DNA of 41,890 nucleotides from Natrinema soli (GCF_028618695.1 NZ_JAQIVI010000081.1:1-41890), one strand, 5' to 3'. Positions 16,613-25,708 are shown, numbered from the stretch's first letter. Translations and numbers: made by a program. Notes: a model not told the origin generated them from the letters alone.

Positions 16613-17016
16613 GTGACCTTCCCACTCCGAAACCCGATATCACTCCGGAAACGGAGGCGTTCTGGGACGCGACAACTCGTGGAGAGCTGCTCCTACGTCG
16701 CTGTCCAGACTGCGAAACGGTGTATCACTATCCCCGAACCCTTTGTCCAGATTGTCTGAGCGATGACACGGAGTGGACCGAAGCGTCCGGAAACGCAATC
16801 GTGTACTCCTACACGGTAATTCGCCAGACCCGCGGTGAATACGGCGATTCGACGCCATACGTTCTCGCCTATGTCGAACTCAAGGAGGGTCCACGAATTA
16901 TGACGAACGTCGTCGATTGTGACCCGGATGACGTCACAGTCGGCCAGGAGGTACGGGTGGTCTTCGATGATGTCGACGAGGATGCAGCATTGTACCGATT
17001 CACACCACAAGAATAA
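16609..17016 (+). CDS. DUF35 OB-fold protein with rubredoxin-like zinc ribbon, copy 1
   Basis: 135 residues. An N-terminal helix is followed by a zinc ribbon with C32-x2-C35 and C46-x2-C49 (RCPDCETVYHYPRTLCPDCL), then an OB-fold (YSYTVIRQTRGEYG, GPRIMTNVVDCDPDDVTVGQ). DUF35 proteins bind thiolase-like partners. In archaea one bridges thiolase and HMG-CoA synthase, and in actinobacteria one is required by steroid side-chain aldolases, where it binds the CoA moiety. The 4-base overlap with the upstream thiolase-like gene makes that gene its likely partner. A second pair of the same order lies at 21621-23194. Confidence 0.9.
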   Translation: MSDLPTPKPDITPETEAFWDATTRGELLLRRCPDCETVYHYPRTLCPDCLSDDTEWTEASGNAIVYSYTVIRQTRGEYGDSTPYVLAYVELKEGPRIMTNVVDCDPDDVTVGQEVRVVFDDVDEDAALYRFTPQE

Positions 17017-17052
17017 CGTTAACACAACACATAGTCATTAGATAGAATACGT

Positions 17053-18603
17053 ATGCACGGAAAATCGCCTATTGAATCTCAGACGCTAGCCGAACTTTCG
17101 AGTATCGCCGCCGAAAACAACCCGAAGACGACTGCGTTCGCCGACCCGGATCGGCGTCTCACGTGGGCGGAGTACGATCGGGAGAGCGTTACTGCGGCCA
17201 ACGCGTTCCAGCAGTACATCTCCCAAGGGGATAGGGTCGCATTTCTCTGTGGGTCGTCGGTTAACCACGCTGTGGCGTTAAACGGTGTCTTCAAAGCCGG
17301 TGGCATCCCGTCTAACTTCCACGTCCGTGCGTCACCCAACACGCTCGCGTATTGCATCGAAACGATCCGTCCGCGAGTGCTTGTAGTCGACGAGGAATAC
17401 GCGCAGTTCTTCGAGGAGCGTGTCTACGAGAACATCGATGGGGAACGGCCAACAGTCCTCAATCTGGGGACTCCACAAGCCGACTACGAGCAGTCGTTGC
17501 CGTCGATTATCGCGGACCAAACTGGTACAGAGCCGGACGTCCGGGTTGAGGCAGCGGACATCGCTGCTGTCTGGTGGACTTCCGGAACGACCGGGCGCCC
17601 CAAAGCATGGTGCCACACGCACGAGGGCATCCTGTACAAAGGTCACAAACGGACAATATCCGACGACCGACTCACTAGACGTTTGCTCGTACTGAGTCCA
17701 GGGTTCGCCTCTTGGTGGAACAATTTCATCAATACGATGCTGTCCTCAGGAACGGCAGTGTTCCGGCCGGAGTGGGACCCTGAAGATATCGTGGCGCTCA
17801 TCGAAGAGGAGGAGTTGACCTTGGTGACGCTAGTCACGACTATGTGGCGTGAAATTCTGAAACTCGATACCCTCGACGAGTACGACCTAAGCTCGCTGCA
17901 GAAGATCGTCTCGACCGGGGAGAAGATGGACCTGACGACCCTAGAGCGCCTGCAGAACAATATCTGTGACAACGTCCACAACGGGTACGCGTCAACCGAG
18001 GTCCTCGGAACCACTATATCGAGCGCGGAGATGGAAGGTGACCGCATCGAAAGCGTTGGACAGCCGATACTCGGCCAGCAGGTTCGTGTTATCGAGGAGG
18101 GAGCAAGCCCTCAGGACACCGTTAAAGCTGAGGAGACTGGGGAGATCATTATAAAGGGACCCGACGCCCCAGTGTGGGCGTGGGGAAACTCCGAAAAGAC
18201 TGAGGCGGAATTCGAAGAAGGCTGGTGGTACTCTGGCGACCTCGGATACAAAGATGAGGGCGGGTATCTGTACCTTGAGGGGCGTTCGGACTTTATGATC
18301 ACATCGAAAGGGATGAAAGTCTTCCCAACACCGGTCGAGGAGCGCCTGAACGCCCATCCGAGCGTCGAAGAGGCGGCCATCGTGGGTGTCGAGGATGATG
18401 AATACGGTGAGCGCGTCACAGCGCTCGTCTACCGTCTGGATGCTACTGTGGACGAGAATGAACTCGACGAATGGTGCTTGGCGAGTGATGACCTAGCGCG
18501 GTTCGAGCGACCGCGCACCTATCACTTCATCGACGATGGGATTCCCCGAACAGCCAGTGGGAAACTCGATCGGCGGACGGCCAAACAACAGTACCTCGAT
18601 TGA
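17053..18603 (+). CDS. AMP-forming acyl-CoA synthetase/ligase
   Basis: 516 residues, ANL superfamily. The phosphate-binding loop is WWTSGTTGRPKAWCHTH (about residues 174-190; the usual PKG is PKA). Further motifs are YASTEVLG (A5-like), YSGDLGYKDEGGYLYLEGRS (A7/A8 with the hinge), and the C-terminal lysine motif GIPRTASGKLDRR. The enzyme activates a carboxylic acid with ATP to its CoA thioester via an acyl-adenylate. It follows the DUF35 gene by 36 bases on the same strand and probably supplies the CoA ester used by the island; the acid is not identifiable from sequence. No clear TATA box lies at the standard distance, consistent with co-transcription with the two genes upstream. Confidence 0.9.
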   Translation: MHGKSPIESQTLAELSSIAAENNPKTTAFADPDRRLTWAEYDRESVTAANAFQQYISQGDRVAFLCGSSVNHAVALNGVFKAGGIPSNFHVRASPNTLAYCIETIRPRVLVVDEEYAQFFEERVYENIDGERPTVLNLGTPQADYEQSLPSIIADQTGTEPDVRVEAADIAAVWWTSGTTGRPKAWCHTHEGILYKGHKRTISDDRLTRRLLVLSPGFASWWNNFINTMLSSGTAVFRPEWDPEDIVALIEEEELTLVTLVTTMWREILKLDTLDEYDLSSLQKIVSTGEKMDLTTLERLQNNICDNVHNGYASTEVLGTTISSAEMEGDRIESVGQPILGQQVRVIEEGASPQDTVKAEETGEIIIKGPDAPVWAWGNSEKTEAEFEEGWWYSGDLGYKDEGGYLYLEGRSDFMITSKGMKVFPTPVEERLNAHPSVEEAAIVGVEDDEYGERVTALVYRLDATVDENELDEWCLASDDLARFERPRTYHFIDDGIPRTASGKLDRRTAKQQYLD

Positions 18604-18875
18604 GTCCCTCTGCACTGACGAGCACGACTTCGGTCGAGTGAGACCTTCCCATCGACTTTTGTTGGCACTCTTTTGAACCTGTGATACCTCTCCCCGAATT
18701 CGATCGCTGCCGATACGGAGACTGAGTGTAAATTTTCGCGTAGAGGCGATGCAGTAGATGGGCGGGACACAACGGACAGTGAGGTGTGTTCCCGTCCGCA
18801 TCATGGTGAAGAATGCCGTGATGGTGTAGCTTAAGTAGTAAGAAAGTATTCCCCATGATAGAGAGGATCAATACA

Positions 18876-20063
18876 ATGGATCTTAGTGACGTTACGATAC
18901 TCGATCTGTCGTGGCTGTTGCCTGGGCCGTTTGCCACGATGCTCCTCGGCGATATGGGTGCAGAAGTGATCAAGATCGAAGAGCCTGAGAGAGGTGATTA
19001 TGCCCGGTGGCTCGGGCCGGTAGAGGTCGGAGAGTCAGGGTACGGTCCGATGTTCCACAGTGTCAACCGAAACAAGAAGAGTGTCGCGATGGACTTGAAG
19101 AGTGAAGAGGGTACAGAGGCATTTCTCGAGCTCGCGTCAGAAGCGGATGTCGTCTTCGAGCAGTTCCGACCGGGTGTTGTCGATCGACTTGGTATCGGAT
19201 ACGAGGACGTTCGGACGGTCAACGAAGATATCGTTTACTGCTCACTCTCCGGCTACGGCCAGACCGGTCCGTATAGCGATCGTGTCGGTCACGATCCAAT
19301 GTATCAGGCCGTCGGTGGAATACTCGACGGAACGCGCTCCCGTGACGGCGACGTCCCGGCGATCCCGGATTATCCAGTCGCAGATATGTCTGGTGGATTG
19401 ATGGCGGCGTTTTCGGTCGTCTCCGCCCTCCTGAGCCGGGAGCTAGGAAGCGGCGGCGAGTACTTAGACGTCTCGTTGACAGAATCGCTCGTCTCCCTGG
19501 CAACCGGCGACGGATGGCGGGCGTTTATGAGCGAGCAGTTACCCGAGTCGGAACGGTCGATCCGGCGCACTCATCCGTGCAGTGGAATCTATCCCACGAA
19601 AGACGGTCGGTATATCAGCGTATCAGCCCCGGAGGAGAAGTTTTGGAAGCAGCTGTTGGCCGAGTTGGATCGACTGGACCTTGAGGAGTACCAGTTCGCA
19701 TCCGGTGAGGACAAACACTACGCAATGCAGGAGCTGTCGAACGAGTTCGAACGCCGAACCCTCGAGGAGTGGGAATCGTTCCTATCCGACGAGGCGATGG
19801 CGGCACCAGTCAACGAGTTCGCGGAGGTATTTGATCATCCGCAGATCGAGGCCCGTAATCTCGTCGACGAGGTCGAACTCGACGACGGGACCGTCTTCGA
19901 ACAGATTGGGTTTCCCATAACGACGGCGAATGACGAGGACCACGCCATTCGGTCGCCGGCGCCAAAGTTCGGCGAACATACCTCGGATGTCCTTCAGCGT
20001 GTGCTCTCGCCCGACGATATCGAGAAGCTTTCTGAACAGGATATTATCGGACTGACAGACTAA
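18876..20063 (+). CDS. CaiB/BaiF family protein, alpha-methylacyl-CoA-racemase-like
   Basis: 395 residues, class III CoA-transferase fold (LSWLLPGPFATMLLGDMGAE at the start). Two features point to the racemase branch: VGHDPMYQAVGGIL with H139 and YPVADMSGG with D170. They stand 31 residues apart, close to the catalytic His126/Asp156 pair of mycobacterial alpha-methylacyl-CoA racemase. At the position of the CoA-transferase catalytic Asp, this protein has Glu (VSLTESLV). Epimerising a 2-methyl-branched or 2-arylpropionyl-CoA is therefore the likeliest reaction. ATG 18876 is preferred to 18855 because a TATA-like GCTTAAGTAG (about 18829-18838) predicts transcription near 18860, and GAGAGGA precedes 18876. 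Confidence 0.78.
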   Translation: MDLSDVTILDLSWLLPGPFATMLLGDMGAEVIKIEEPERGDYARWLGPVEVGESGYGPMFHSVNRNKKSVAMDLKSEEGTEAFLELASEADVVFEQFRPGVVDRLGIGYEDVRTVNEDIVYCSLSGYGQTGPYSDRVGHDPMYQAVGGILDGTRSRDGDVPAIPDYPVADMSGGLMAAFSVVSALLSRELGSGGEYLDVSLTESLVSLATGDGWRAFMSEQLPESERSIRRTHPCSGIYPTKDGRYISVSAPEEKFWKQLLAELDRLDLEEYQFASGEDKHYAMQELSNEFERRTLEEWESFLSDEAMAAPVNEFAEVFDHPQIEARNLVDEVELDDGTVFEQIGFPITTANDEDHAIRSPAPKFGEHTSDVLQRVLSPDDIEKLSEQDIIGLTD

Positions 20064-20237
20064 GAATTCGCCAAGTGACTCGACCCATATCCGCTGATAT
20101 CATTCATCATCTCACACGTCTACTACCTCTTACACCACCGAACTACCTCACCGACAACCGTTGGGGATCACGTGGTTACGACCCACCAAGTGGTTCCCGT
20201 CGGCCGTCTCGAACGTGAACGGATACGTGGACCACAA

Positions 20238-21431
20238 TCAGATCACGCGATTCTCCCTGAGTGTCGCTATCTGCTCTTCGCTGTATCCGAGAGATTCGAG
20301 CGTTGATTTGGTGTCTGCGCCGATGCTGGGCGCCGGCTTGACGTCCGAGCCGTCGACGGGATGGTTCGCGAAGCGAAGGGACGGTCTCGGGAGGTAGTGT
20401 GTCCCGAGGACCGGATGATCCACCTCGAGGACTTGATTTCGCTCCGTAAGATGTGGATCTTCGACCAAATCCTCAATCCAGTACACTGGGCCACACGGCA
20501 CCTTGGGTGCTTCAGATTCAAAGTATTCGAGCCACTCGTCGGCGGTTCGTCCACTCAGTATCGCTTCCAGCTCTTCTTGCAACTCGTCACTGTTGTTAAG
20601 TCGGTACGCTTCCTCGGCGAAGTGATGATTCGCATCGGCCCACTCGGGCTTATCGACTGCATTAGCGAACTCCTCCCAGAGAGTGTCAGGAACGATCATA
20701 GAGATGTGGCCGTCATCAGTTTCGTAGTACCCGGATGGCTGCATCGGGGGCTGATACGGATTTTCGACGTCGAATCCGGCCTGCACTTCCGAGTAGCCAG
20801 CGAACTCCTCGCCCGCGCACGCAATGGCTGAGTCCAACATCGAGACTTCGACCTTCTCCCCTCGACCGTCGACACCCCTGTTGAGTAACGCCATCAGGAC
20901 TCCACTCAGTGCGTTGAATCCGGTGAGGTGGTCGACGACAGCGATGGGTGATCCCATCGCGTCGTCCTGTCCTGACAGCCATCCGCTCATCCCCTCCACG
21001 ACGGAGTTGAAGGCCGGCCGGTCTGCGTAGGGGCCCGTGTCACCGAAGCCGCTGACCGAACAGTACACCAATTCGGGGTTTTGCTCCCGCATCGTTTCCC
21101 AGTCGAACCCGAGCCGTTCGACGACGCCATTACGCAAGTTCTCGAGAAATACGTCGGCATCGCCGATCAGCTCCAAGAAGATTTCCTGACCCTCTTCGGA
21201 CTTTAGATCCAGTGTTATCCCGTTCTTCCCTTGATTGTAGATGGCGAACGTATGGGAGAATCCTTCGAAATCGGTGTTATCGGAGTCCATCTGTTTCCGC
21301 TCGGTATCCGGTTGCTCAATCTTGATGACGGTTGCCCCATAGTCCGCCATCATCTTCGTCGCGAAGGGTCCTGAGATAGCCGTTCCTAGCTCCACAACAT
21401 TGAGACCGTCGAGAGGCTTCGAACCAGTCAT
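20238..21431 (-). CDS. Class III (CaiB/BaiF) CoA-transferase, copy A
   Basis: 397 residues from ATG 21431. The start (LDGLNVVELGTAISGPFATK) and KSEEGQEIFLELIGDADVFL are family-typical. The catalytic Asp position of formyl-CoA-transferase-type enzymes is kept as D200 in VSMLDSAIACAGEE, while the racemase His is absent (RPAFNSVVEGMSGW). It therefore moves CoA between carboxylic acids, for instance from succinyl-CoA to the pathway acid. It is a close paralogue of the gene at 29037-30221 (identical stretch DADVFLENLRNGVVERLGFD). It is divergently transcribed from the second thiolase-like gene, and the two starts are 189 bases apart. The extra 5' frame up to 21542 crosses the promoter box and is not coding. 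Confidence 0.87.
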   Translation of the reverse strand: MTGSKPLDGLNVVELGTAISGPFATKMMADYGATVIKIEQPDTERKQMDSDNTDFEGFSHTFAIYNQGKNGITLDLKSEEGQEIFLELIGDADVFLENLRNGVVERLGFDWETMREQNPELVYCSVSGFGDTGPYADRPAFNSVVEGMSGWLSGQDDAMGSPIAVVDHLTGFNALSGVLMALLNRGVDGRGEKVEVSMLDSAIACAGEEFAGYSEVQAGFDVENPYQPPMQPSGYYETDDGHISMIVPDTLWEEFANAVDKPEWADANHHFAEEAYRLNNSDELQEELEAILSGRTADEWLEYFESEAPKVPCGPVYWIEDLVEDPHLTERNQVLEVDHPVLGTHYLPRPSLRFANHPVDGSDVKPAPSIGADTKSTLESLGYSEEQIATLRENRVI

Positions 21432-21458
21432 AATCGGTATCCAAAAGGTTTCTGACCA

Positions 21459-21469
21459 TTCATTTAAAT
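21459..21469 (-). promoter_or_regulatory. TATA-like box of CoA-transferase A
   Basis: GATTTAAATGA on the minus strand is centred about 33 bases before ATG 21431, preceded by a GGGGGAAA BRE-like stretch. Confidence 0.5.
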
Positions 21470-21586
21470 CTTTCCCCCTCTTTTGCTCGCTATCGTGGAA
21501 TATGGCCGTCTGTAGCGACCGTTCATCACTTGTCCTGAGCACCCTGACGGTTCGATCACTGTGACTACACGCATTGCGAGTTCCGG

Positions 21587-21596
21587 TATTTTTATG
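21587..21596 (+). promoter_or_regulatory. TATA-like box of thiolase-like copy 2
   Basis: TATTTTTATG is centred about 29 bases before the ATG at 21621. It selects that start over the earlier in-frame codons at 21561 and 21594. Confidence 0.5.
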
Positions 21597-21620
21597 TGTG
21601 GTTCGACAGAACGTGGCACT

Positions 21621-22781
21621 ATGAGGTCAGATAAACGAGCTTATATTGCAGGTGCATTCGAGCACCCGACCCGTAAGGCTCCGGACAAGACCGTACAGGA
21701 ACTTCACGCTGATGTCGCTCGAGGAGCGCTCGAGGACGCAGGCTTGGAGAAAGATGATATCGATGCGTTTTATACCGCCGGCGAACCGGATACAGGTCCG
21801 GTTCTCCTCGCGGATTACATGAATCTTGATGTAACGACCTTCGGATCAACGGAGGTCGGTGGATCGTCGTACGTGAGCCACGTTGGCCACGCGGTGAACG
21901 CCATTCGTAACGAAAAGTGCGACGTCGCGTTGGTGACCCTCGCCGGCCGCCCCCGTTCTCAAAGCCAGGATACGGGGACGGGTGTCCACGGGTTCGATAA
22001 TTTCCGTTCCCACTTCACCTCAACGTACGGCGATACGATCATCGCCAGTGTCGCCCATGACGCGCGGCGACATATGCACGAGCATGGGACGACCAGCGAA
22101 CAGCTGGCGGAGATTCGGGAGGCTGCTGCGTACCACGCGCAGTTCAACGAGAACGCGATGTATCAGGACCCAGTCACGGTCGAGGATGTCGTCGACTCCC
22201 GAATCATCGCCGACCCGATCCATATGCTGGATTGCTGTGTGATCAGTGACGGTGGCGGTGCTATGCTCGTCGTCTCCAAGGAAGTCCAGGAGGAACTGGA
22301 CAGGGAGTGTGCTGAGGTACTCGGATACGGCGAGCACCTCGAGACAAGTCGTGCCGGATACGGAGACATCCTCACTCAGGGCGGCGTCGAATCTGGGGAA
22401 TTAGCCTATGAGGAGGCCGAAGTTGGTCCAGAGGACATCGACTATGCGTCCATCTACGACGCCTTCACGTTTTTTGTTCTTCGGTCCATTGAGGATCTTG
22501 GCTTCGCGGAGCGCGGTGAGGGCGGCAAGTTCGTTGAGGACGGCGCACTGAAGGCGCCTGACGGTGAATTACCGTACAACACGGACGGAGGAAGTCTCTG
22601 TTCGAACCATCCAAATCGCGGTGGGATGACAAAGATGATCGAAGCTGTTCGACAGATCCGTGGCGAGGCGAACGAGGAAGTACAGGTCCCTGATCCCGAA
22701 TACACGCTGGCTCACGGGCTCGGTGGCGGACCGGGCGGTCATGCTGCTGTTACACTAATCTTTGGGAGGGGAGACCAATGA
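21621..22781 (+). CDS. Thiolase-like (SCP2-type) acyl-CoA lyase/thiolase lacking the catalytic Cys, copy 2
   Basis: 386 residues, a paralogue of the protein at 15437 over its whole length (shared PDK...ELHADVARGALEDAG, DPVTVEDVVDSRIIADPIHM, LDCCVISDGGG). The nucleophile region reads EVGGSSYVSHVGHA (78-91), again without Cys. C-terminal motifs are CSNHPNRGGMTKMIEAVRQI and YTLAHGLGGGPGGHAAVTLI. Its stop overlaps the next DUF35 gene by 4 bases. The loss of the same Cys in both copies shows it is a property of this subfamily and not random decay. Chemistry is inferred: retro-aldol cleavage of a 3-hydroxyacyl-CoA or an unusual Claisen reaction. Confidence 0.82.
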   Translation: MRSDKRAYIAGAFEHPTRKAPDKTVQELHADVARGALEDAGLEKDDIDAFYTAGEPDTGPVLLADYMNLDVTTFGSTEVGGSSYVSHVGHAVNAIRNEKCDVALVTLAGRPRSQSQDTGTGVHGFDNFRSHFTSTYGDTIIASVAHDARRHMHEHGTTSEQLAEIREAAAYHAQFNENAMYQDPVTVEDVVDSRIIADPIHMLDCCVISDGGGAMLVVSKEVQEELDRECAEVLGYGEHLETSRAGYGDILTQGGVESGELAYEEAEVGPEDIDYASIYDAFTFFVLRSIEDLGFAERGEGGKFVEDGALKAPDGELPYNTDGGSLCSNHPNRGGMTKMIEAVRQIRGEANEEVQVPDPEYTLAHGLGGGPGGHAAVTLIFGRGDQ

Positions 22782-23194
22782 CGTGGGAACCACGCCCTGT
22801 CCCGCCAGTATCCGAAGTCGACGAGGCCGCAGAGTACTGGAAGGCGGCGTCCAACGGAGAGCTGGTGGTACCGGAGTGTAACGACTGTGGCTTCGTTCAC
22901 TTCTACCCCAGACAGATATGCCCAGAGTGTCTGAGCAATGATGTCTCGTTCGTTGAGGCTGAAGGGACCGGAACGATCTACTCGTTCTCAATCTCCCAGC
23001 AGGCGGCTGGTTGGCCCGAGGACGCGCTTCCGCTGATCTACGCAACAGTTGAACTGGAGGAGGGGCCACGGATGGTCACCAACATCGTTGACGTGGACCC
23101 CGACGATGTCGAGATCGGTGACCCTGTTGAGGTCATGTTTGAGTCGACCGAGGAAGCGGATATCGCGATTCCGGTATTCACACCCCTCGAGTAA
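22778..23194 (+). CDS. DUF35 OB-fold protein with zinc ribbon, copy 2
   Basis: 138 residues. Zinc ribbon cysteines at C34, C37, C48 and C51 (ECNDCGFVHFYPRQICPECL), then the OB-fold (TGTIYSFSISQQAAGWPEDA, GPRMVTNIVDVDPDDVEIGD). It is paralogous to the protein at 16609 but differs in the loop between the first OB strands, which may reflect a different acyl-CoA or partner. Coupled by ATGA overlap to the thiolase-like gene upstream, as in copy 1. Confidence 0.9.
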   Translation: MTWEPRPVPPVSEVDEAAEYWKAASNGELVVPECNDCGFVHFYPRQICPECLSNDVSFVEAEGTGTIYSFSISQQAAGWPEDALPLIYATVELEEGPRMVTNIVDVDPDDVEIGDPVEVMFESTEEADIAIPVFTPLE

Positions 23195-23259
23195 CGAACA
23201 CCTGACCGGTTTCAGCCTCCTTCTGCAGATTCCAGTAGACATCCCACGATCCTAATTGA

Positions 23260-23285
23260 GGCGTCACGTAATGTAGTTTGACGCC
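23260..23285. repeat. Inverted repeat (7-bp arms) after DUF35 copy 2
   Basis: GGCGTCA (23260-23266) and TGACGCC (23279-23285) are exact reverse complements with a 12-base loop. A separate inverted pair, CACGTAAT (23265-23272) and ATTACGTG (23351-23358), spans from here to the promoter of the acyl-CoA dehydrogenase gene. Either could be a regulator site or a transcript-end structure; nothing distinguishes these. Confidence 0.35.
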
Positions 23286-23372
23286 CGAATTCTCTCTGTG
23301 GTGGCTGAAAGCAACCCCAGAAATATGGTGACGAGACACAAGCTATTTCATTACGTGTCGTAACTAGCTACT

Positions 23373-24626
23373 ATGGAAAACGCAGCGACCGCACCTGCTG
23401 GACTGAACTTCGAGCCATCCACAGAAATCAATATTATCAAAAAGGAGTTGGACAACTTCATCGATCAGGAAGTCAAGCCCTTGGAGCAGAAGTACGACCA
23501 GTACCTGGGTGAAGATGGGATGTACAACCGGGCGGACGAAAATGGGAAGATGACGCCGGAGTTTCAGGAGATTCGAAACACAATCCGCAAGAAGTCGGCG
23601 GAAGCGGGATACCTGTCGATGTCAATGCCCGAAGATCTTGGTGGCGGCGGAATGGGCGATCTCGCTTACTCGATCGTCTTCGAACATCTCCACAACCGGA
23701 ACCCGGACGGATTTCACCGGATGATGATGCCGGGTGACTCCGAAGGGATGGGAGGCCCGGTCGCTCCGCAACCCGACAATCTGACCGACTATCAGAAGGA
23801 GAAATGGGTGAAGCCATCGATCGACGGTGAGTTGACCAACGGGATGGGGCTAACCGAGCCAGACCACGGGAGCGATCCGACGTGGATGGATTCGACAGCG
23901 GAAAAGGACGGTGACGAGTGGGTTATCAACGGTACAAAGTGTTTCAGCACAATGGCGCCGATCGCCGATTTCTGGGTAATCCACGCTCGGACATCCGGTG
24001 AGGACGGTGACGTACGTGGCATCTCTTCGTTCTTCGTTGATCGGGATAATCTCGGCATCGAGGTCGGCAAATATCAGCGATATATGGGCGACCCTCTTTC
24101 TCATCAGGCGTTCGTCCATCTGGACGACTGTCGCGTGCCCAAGGAGAATATGATCGGTGAGGAGGGACGCGGCCTGCTCGACCAGTTGAAGAACTTCGGC
24201 GGTGCACGCGTTTACATCGCGGCTCACTGTGTCGGTCGGTCCCAGTGGATGTTTGACCAGTGTGTGGAGTACGCCGAGAGCCGGAAGACGTTCGGGGAGC
24301 CGATTGGGACAAACCAGTTCGTCCAGGGGATGCTTGCAGATCTCCGAGCCGATATTGAACAGACTCGATGGCTGTACCGTCACGCGGCGTGGCAGGCCGA
24401 CAACGGTGAGGTTCCACGTTGGGAGATTAGTGCAGCAAAGCTGCGAGGGGCCCAGCTTTGGAACAAGGCTGCGGATGTCGCTATCCAGGTCCACGGCGGA
24501 ACCGGTGTGATGAGTTCTTTGCCGTTTGAACGCGAGTATCGAGAGGCCAGAATGTCTCGGATTGTCGAGGGGACTGACGAGATCCAGAAACGGACTATTG
24601 CTCGAGAGTTCCTCGACCTAGACTGA
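23373..24626 (+). CDS. Acyl-CoA dehydrogenase, copy 1
   Basis: 417 residues, FAD enzyme of the acyl-CoA dehydrogenase family. Visible are the FAD/substrate segment GLTEPDHGSDPTWMDSTAE, the middle beta domain, and the C-terminal helical domain with FGEPIGTNQFVQGMLADL and IQVHGGTGVMSSLPFEREY. The Glu of RIVEGTDEIQKRTIAREF matches the catalytic base of medium-chain-type enzymes. It introduces a 2,3 double bond in an acyl-CoA and reduces ETF; an etfB gene begins at 41215. It shares long stretches with copy 2 at 25808-27031 (MDSTAEKDGDEWVINGTK in both), so the two are duplicates that probably differ in acyl specificity. A TATA-like GCTATTTCA is about 27 bases upstream. Confidence 0.9.
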   Translation: MENAATAPAGLNFEPSTEINIIKKELDNFIDQEVKPLEQKYDQYLGEDGMYNRADENGKMTPEFQEIRNTIRKKSAEAGYLSMSMPEDLGGGGMGDLAYSIVFEHLHNRNPDGFHRMMMPGDSEGMGGPVAPQPDNLTDYQKEKWVKPSIDGELTNGMGLTEPDHGSDPTWMDSTAEKDGDEWVINGTKCFSTMAPIADFWVIHARTSGEDGDVRGISSFFVDRDNLGIEVGKYQRYMGDPLSHQAFVHLDDCRVPKENMIGEEGRGLLDQLKNFGGARVYIAAHCVGRSQWMFDQCVEYAESRKTFGEPIGTNQFVQGMLADLRADIEQTRWLYRHAAWQADNGEVPRWEISAAKLRGAQLWNKAADVAIQVHGGTGVMSSLPFEREYREARMSRIVEGTDEIQKRTIAREFLDLD

Positions 24627-24889
24627 ATTCCCCAACGATTCCAGGGAGACGGTTGATGAGATACCGGTTGAGTTCACTACTGCGTCCATGTCGCCGGTGC
24701 TGACTACGCCGTCTGGCCAAGGTGGAATAACGAGATCAATATCCTTCGCGACGCGATGGCTTCAGGATGATCCCTCTGCCTTCGTTCACCCGTTTCAGTC
24801 CGCGCTTGCTCGGACGTTCCTATCGATATTCTAGTTCCGTCGCGATCGAACCCCGTTCCTCGTCCAGTTCATTACCGTCGTCCCCTGAC

Positions 24890-25684
24890 TTATCTCCCCT
24901 CGAATTCCGGCTCCCGGTCTTCCGAGAAGGCTTGCATCCCCTCCTCTGCGTCGTGTGTCCCGATTAGCGATTCCGAGCGGTTCCTGTCGGATTCGAGTCC
25001 GGCGTCGAGTCCCGTCTCCATTGTCATCGCCACGGACTTTTTCGTCGCTTGCAGTGCAAGCGGCGCCTGTGTAGCAATTGACTCAGCGAAGTTCTGGACT
25101 TCCTCATCGAGGTCCGCGGCGTCGTGGACATCGTGGATGAGTCCTTCGTCGGCTGCCCGTTCAGCGGAGAAGTGTTCGGCGGTCATTACTAGTTCCTTTG
25201 CCACTGCTGGACTGGCCAGTCGGCTCACGTACTGGATTCCACCCGCTCCCGGGATGATTCCCAGACCGGTTTCCGGCAGTCCGAACGTGCTGTCGGCACT
25301 CGCAAAGCGGAAGTCACAGGCGAAGGCCATTTCGAGCCCCCCTCCGAGACAGTAGCCCTGGATCTTCGCGATGACGGGTGCAGGAAACTCCTTGACGAGC
25401 TCGTAGGGAGACTGTCCGGATCGCTCCCCTGCTGACTTGTCTTCGAATCCTCCGACGTCGGCCCCGGCACAGAAAGCCCGATCACCGGCCCCCTCCATAA
25501 CCACCGCGCGGAGTGCGACGCCGTCTTCCCCTTCGTTTTGGGCATCCAGAGCTTTGAGCCCACTTACAATGTCGTCCTTCAACTGGCCATTGAGGGTATT
25601 CAATGCGTCCGGGCGGTCAAGCGTGAGCGAACCGATCCCGGTCTCGGCGTCGTACTCAGTACTGACTGTTTCAAATTCCTCCAT
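24890..25684 (-). CDS. Enoyl-CoA hydratase/isomerase (crotonase family), copy 1
   Basis: 264 residues from ATG 25684, which has a TATA-like box 30 bases upstream; an in-frame ATG at 25711 is rejected for that reason. Oxyanion-hole segments AFCAGADVGGF and GYCLGGGLEMAF are present, and both acid/base glutamates of hydratases are kept at E118 (GGGLEMA) and E138 (GLPETGLG), 20 residues apart as in the rat mitochondrial enzyme. It should hydrate a 2-enoyl-CoA to the 3-hydroxyacyl-CoA. It is on the minus strand, convergent with acyl-CoA dehydrogenase copy 1 and 123 bases downstream of copy 2. Confidence 0.9.
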   Translation of the reverse strand: MEEFETVSTEYDAETGIGSLTLDRPDALNTLNGQLKDDIVSGLKALDAQNEGEDGVALRAVVMEGAGDRAFCAGADVGGFEDKSAGERSGQSPYELVKEFPAPVIAKIQGYCLGGGLEMAFACDFRFASADSTFGLPETGLGIIPGAGGIQYVSRLASPAVAKELVMTAEHFSAERAADEGLIHDVHDAADLDEEVQNFAESIATQAPLALQATKKSVAMTMETGLDAGLESDRNRSESLIGTHDAEEGMQAFSEDREPEFEGR

Positions 25685-25708
25685 CACACCTGTAGATACA
25701 GCGGACGT

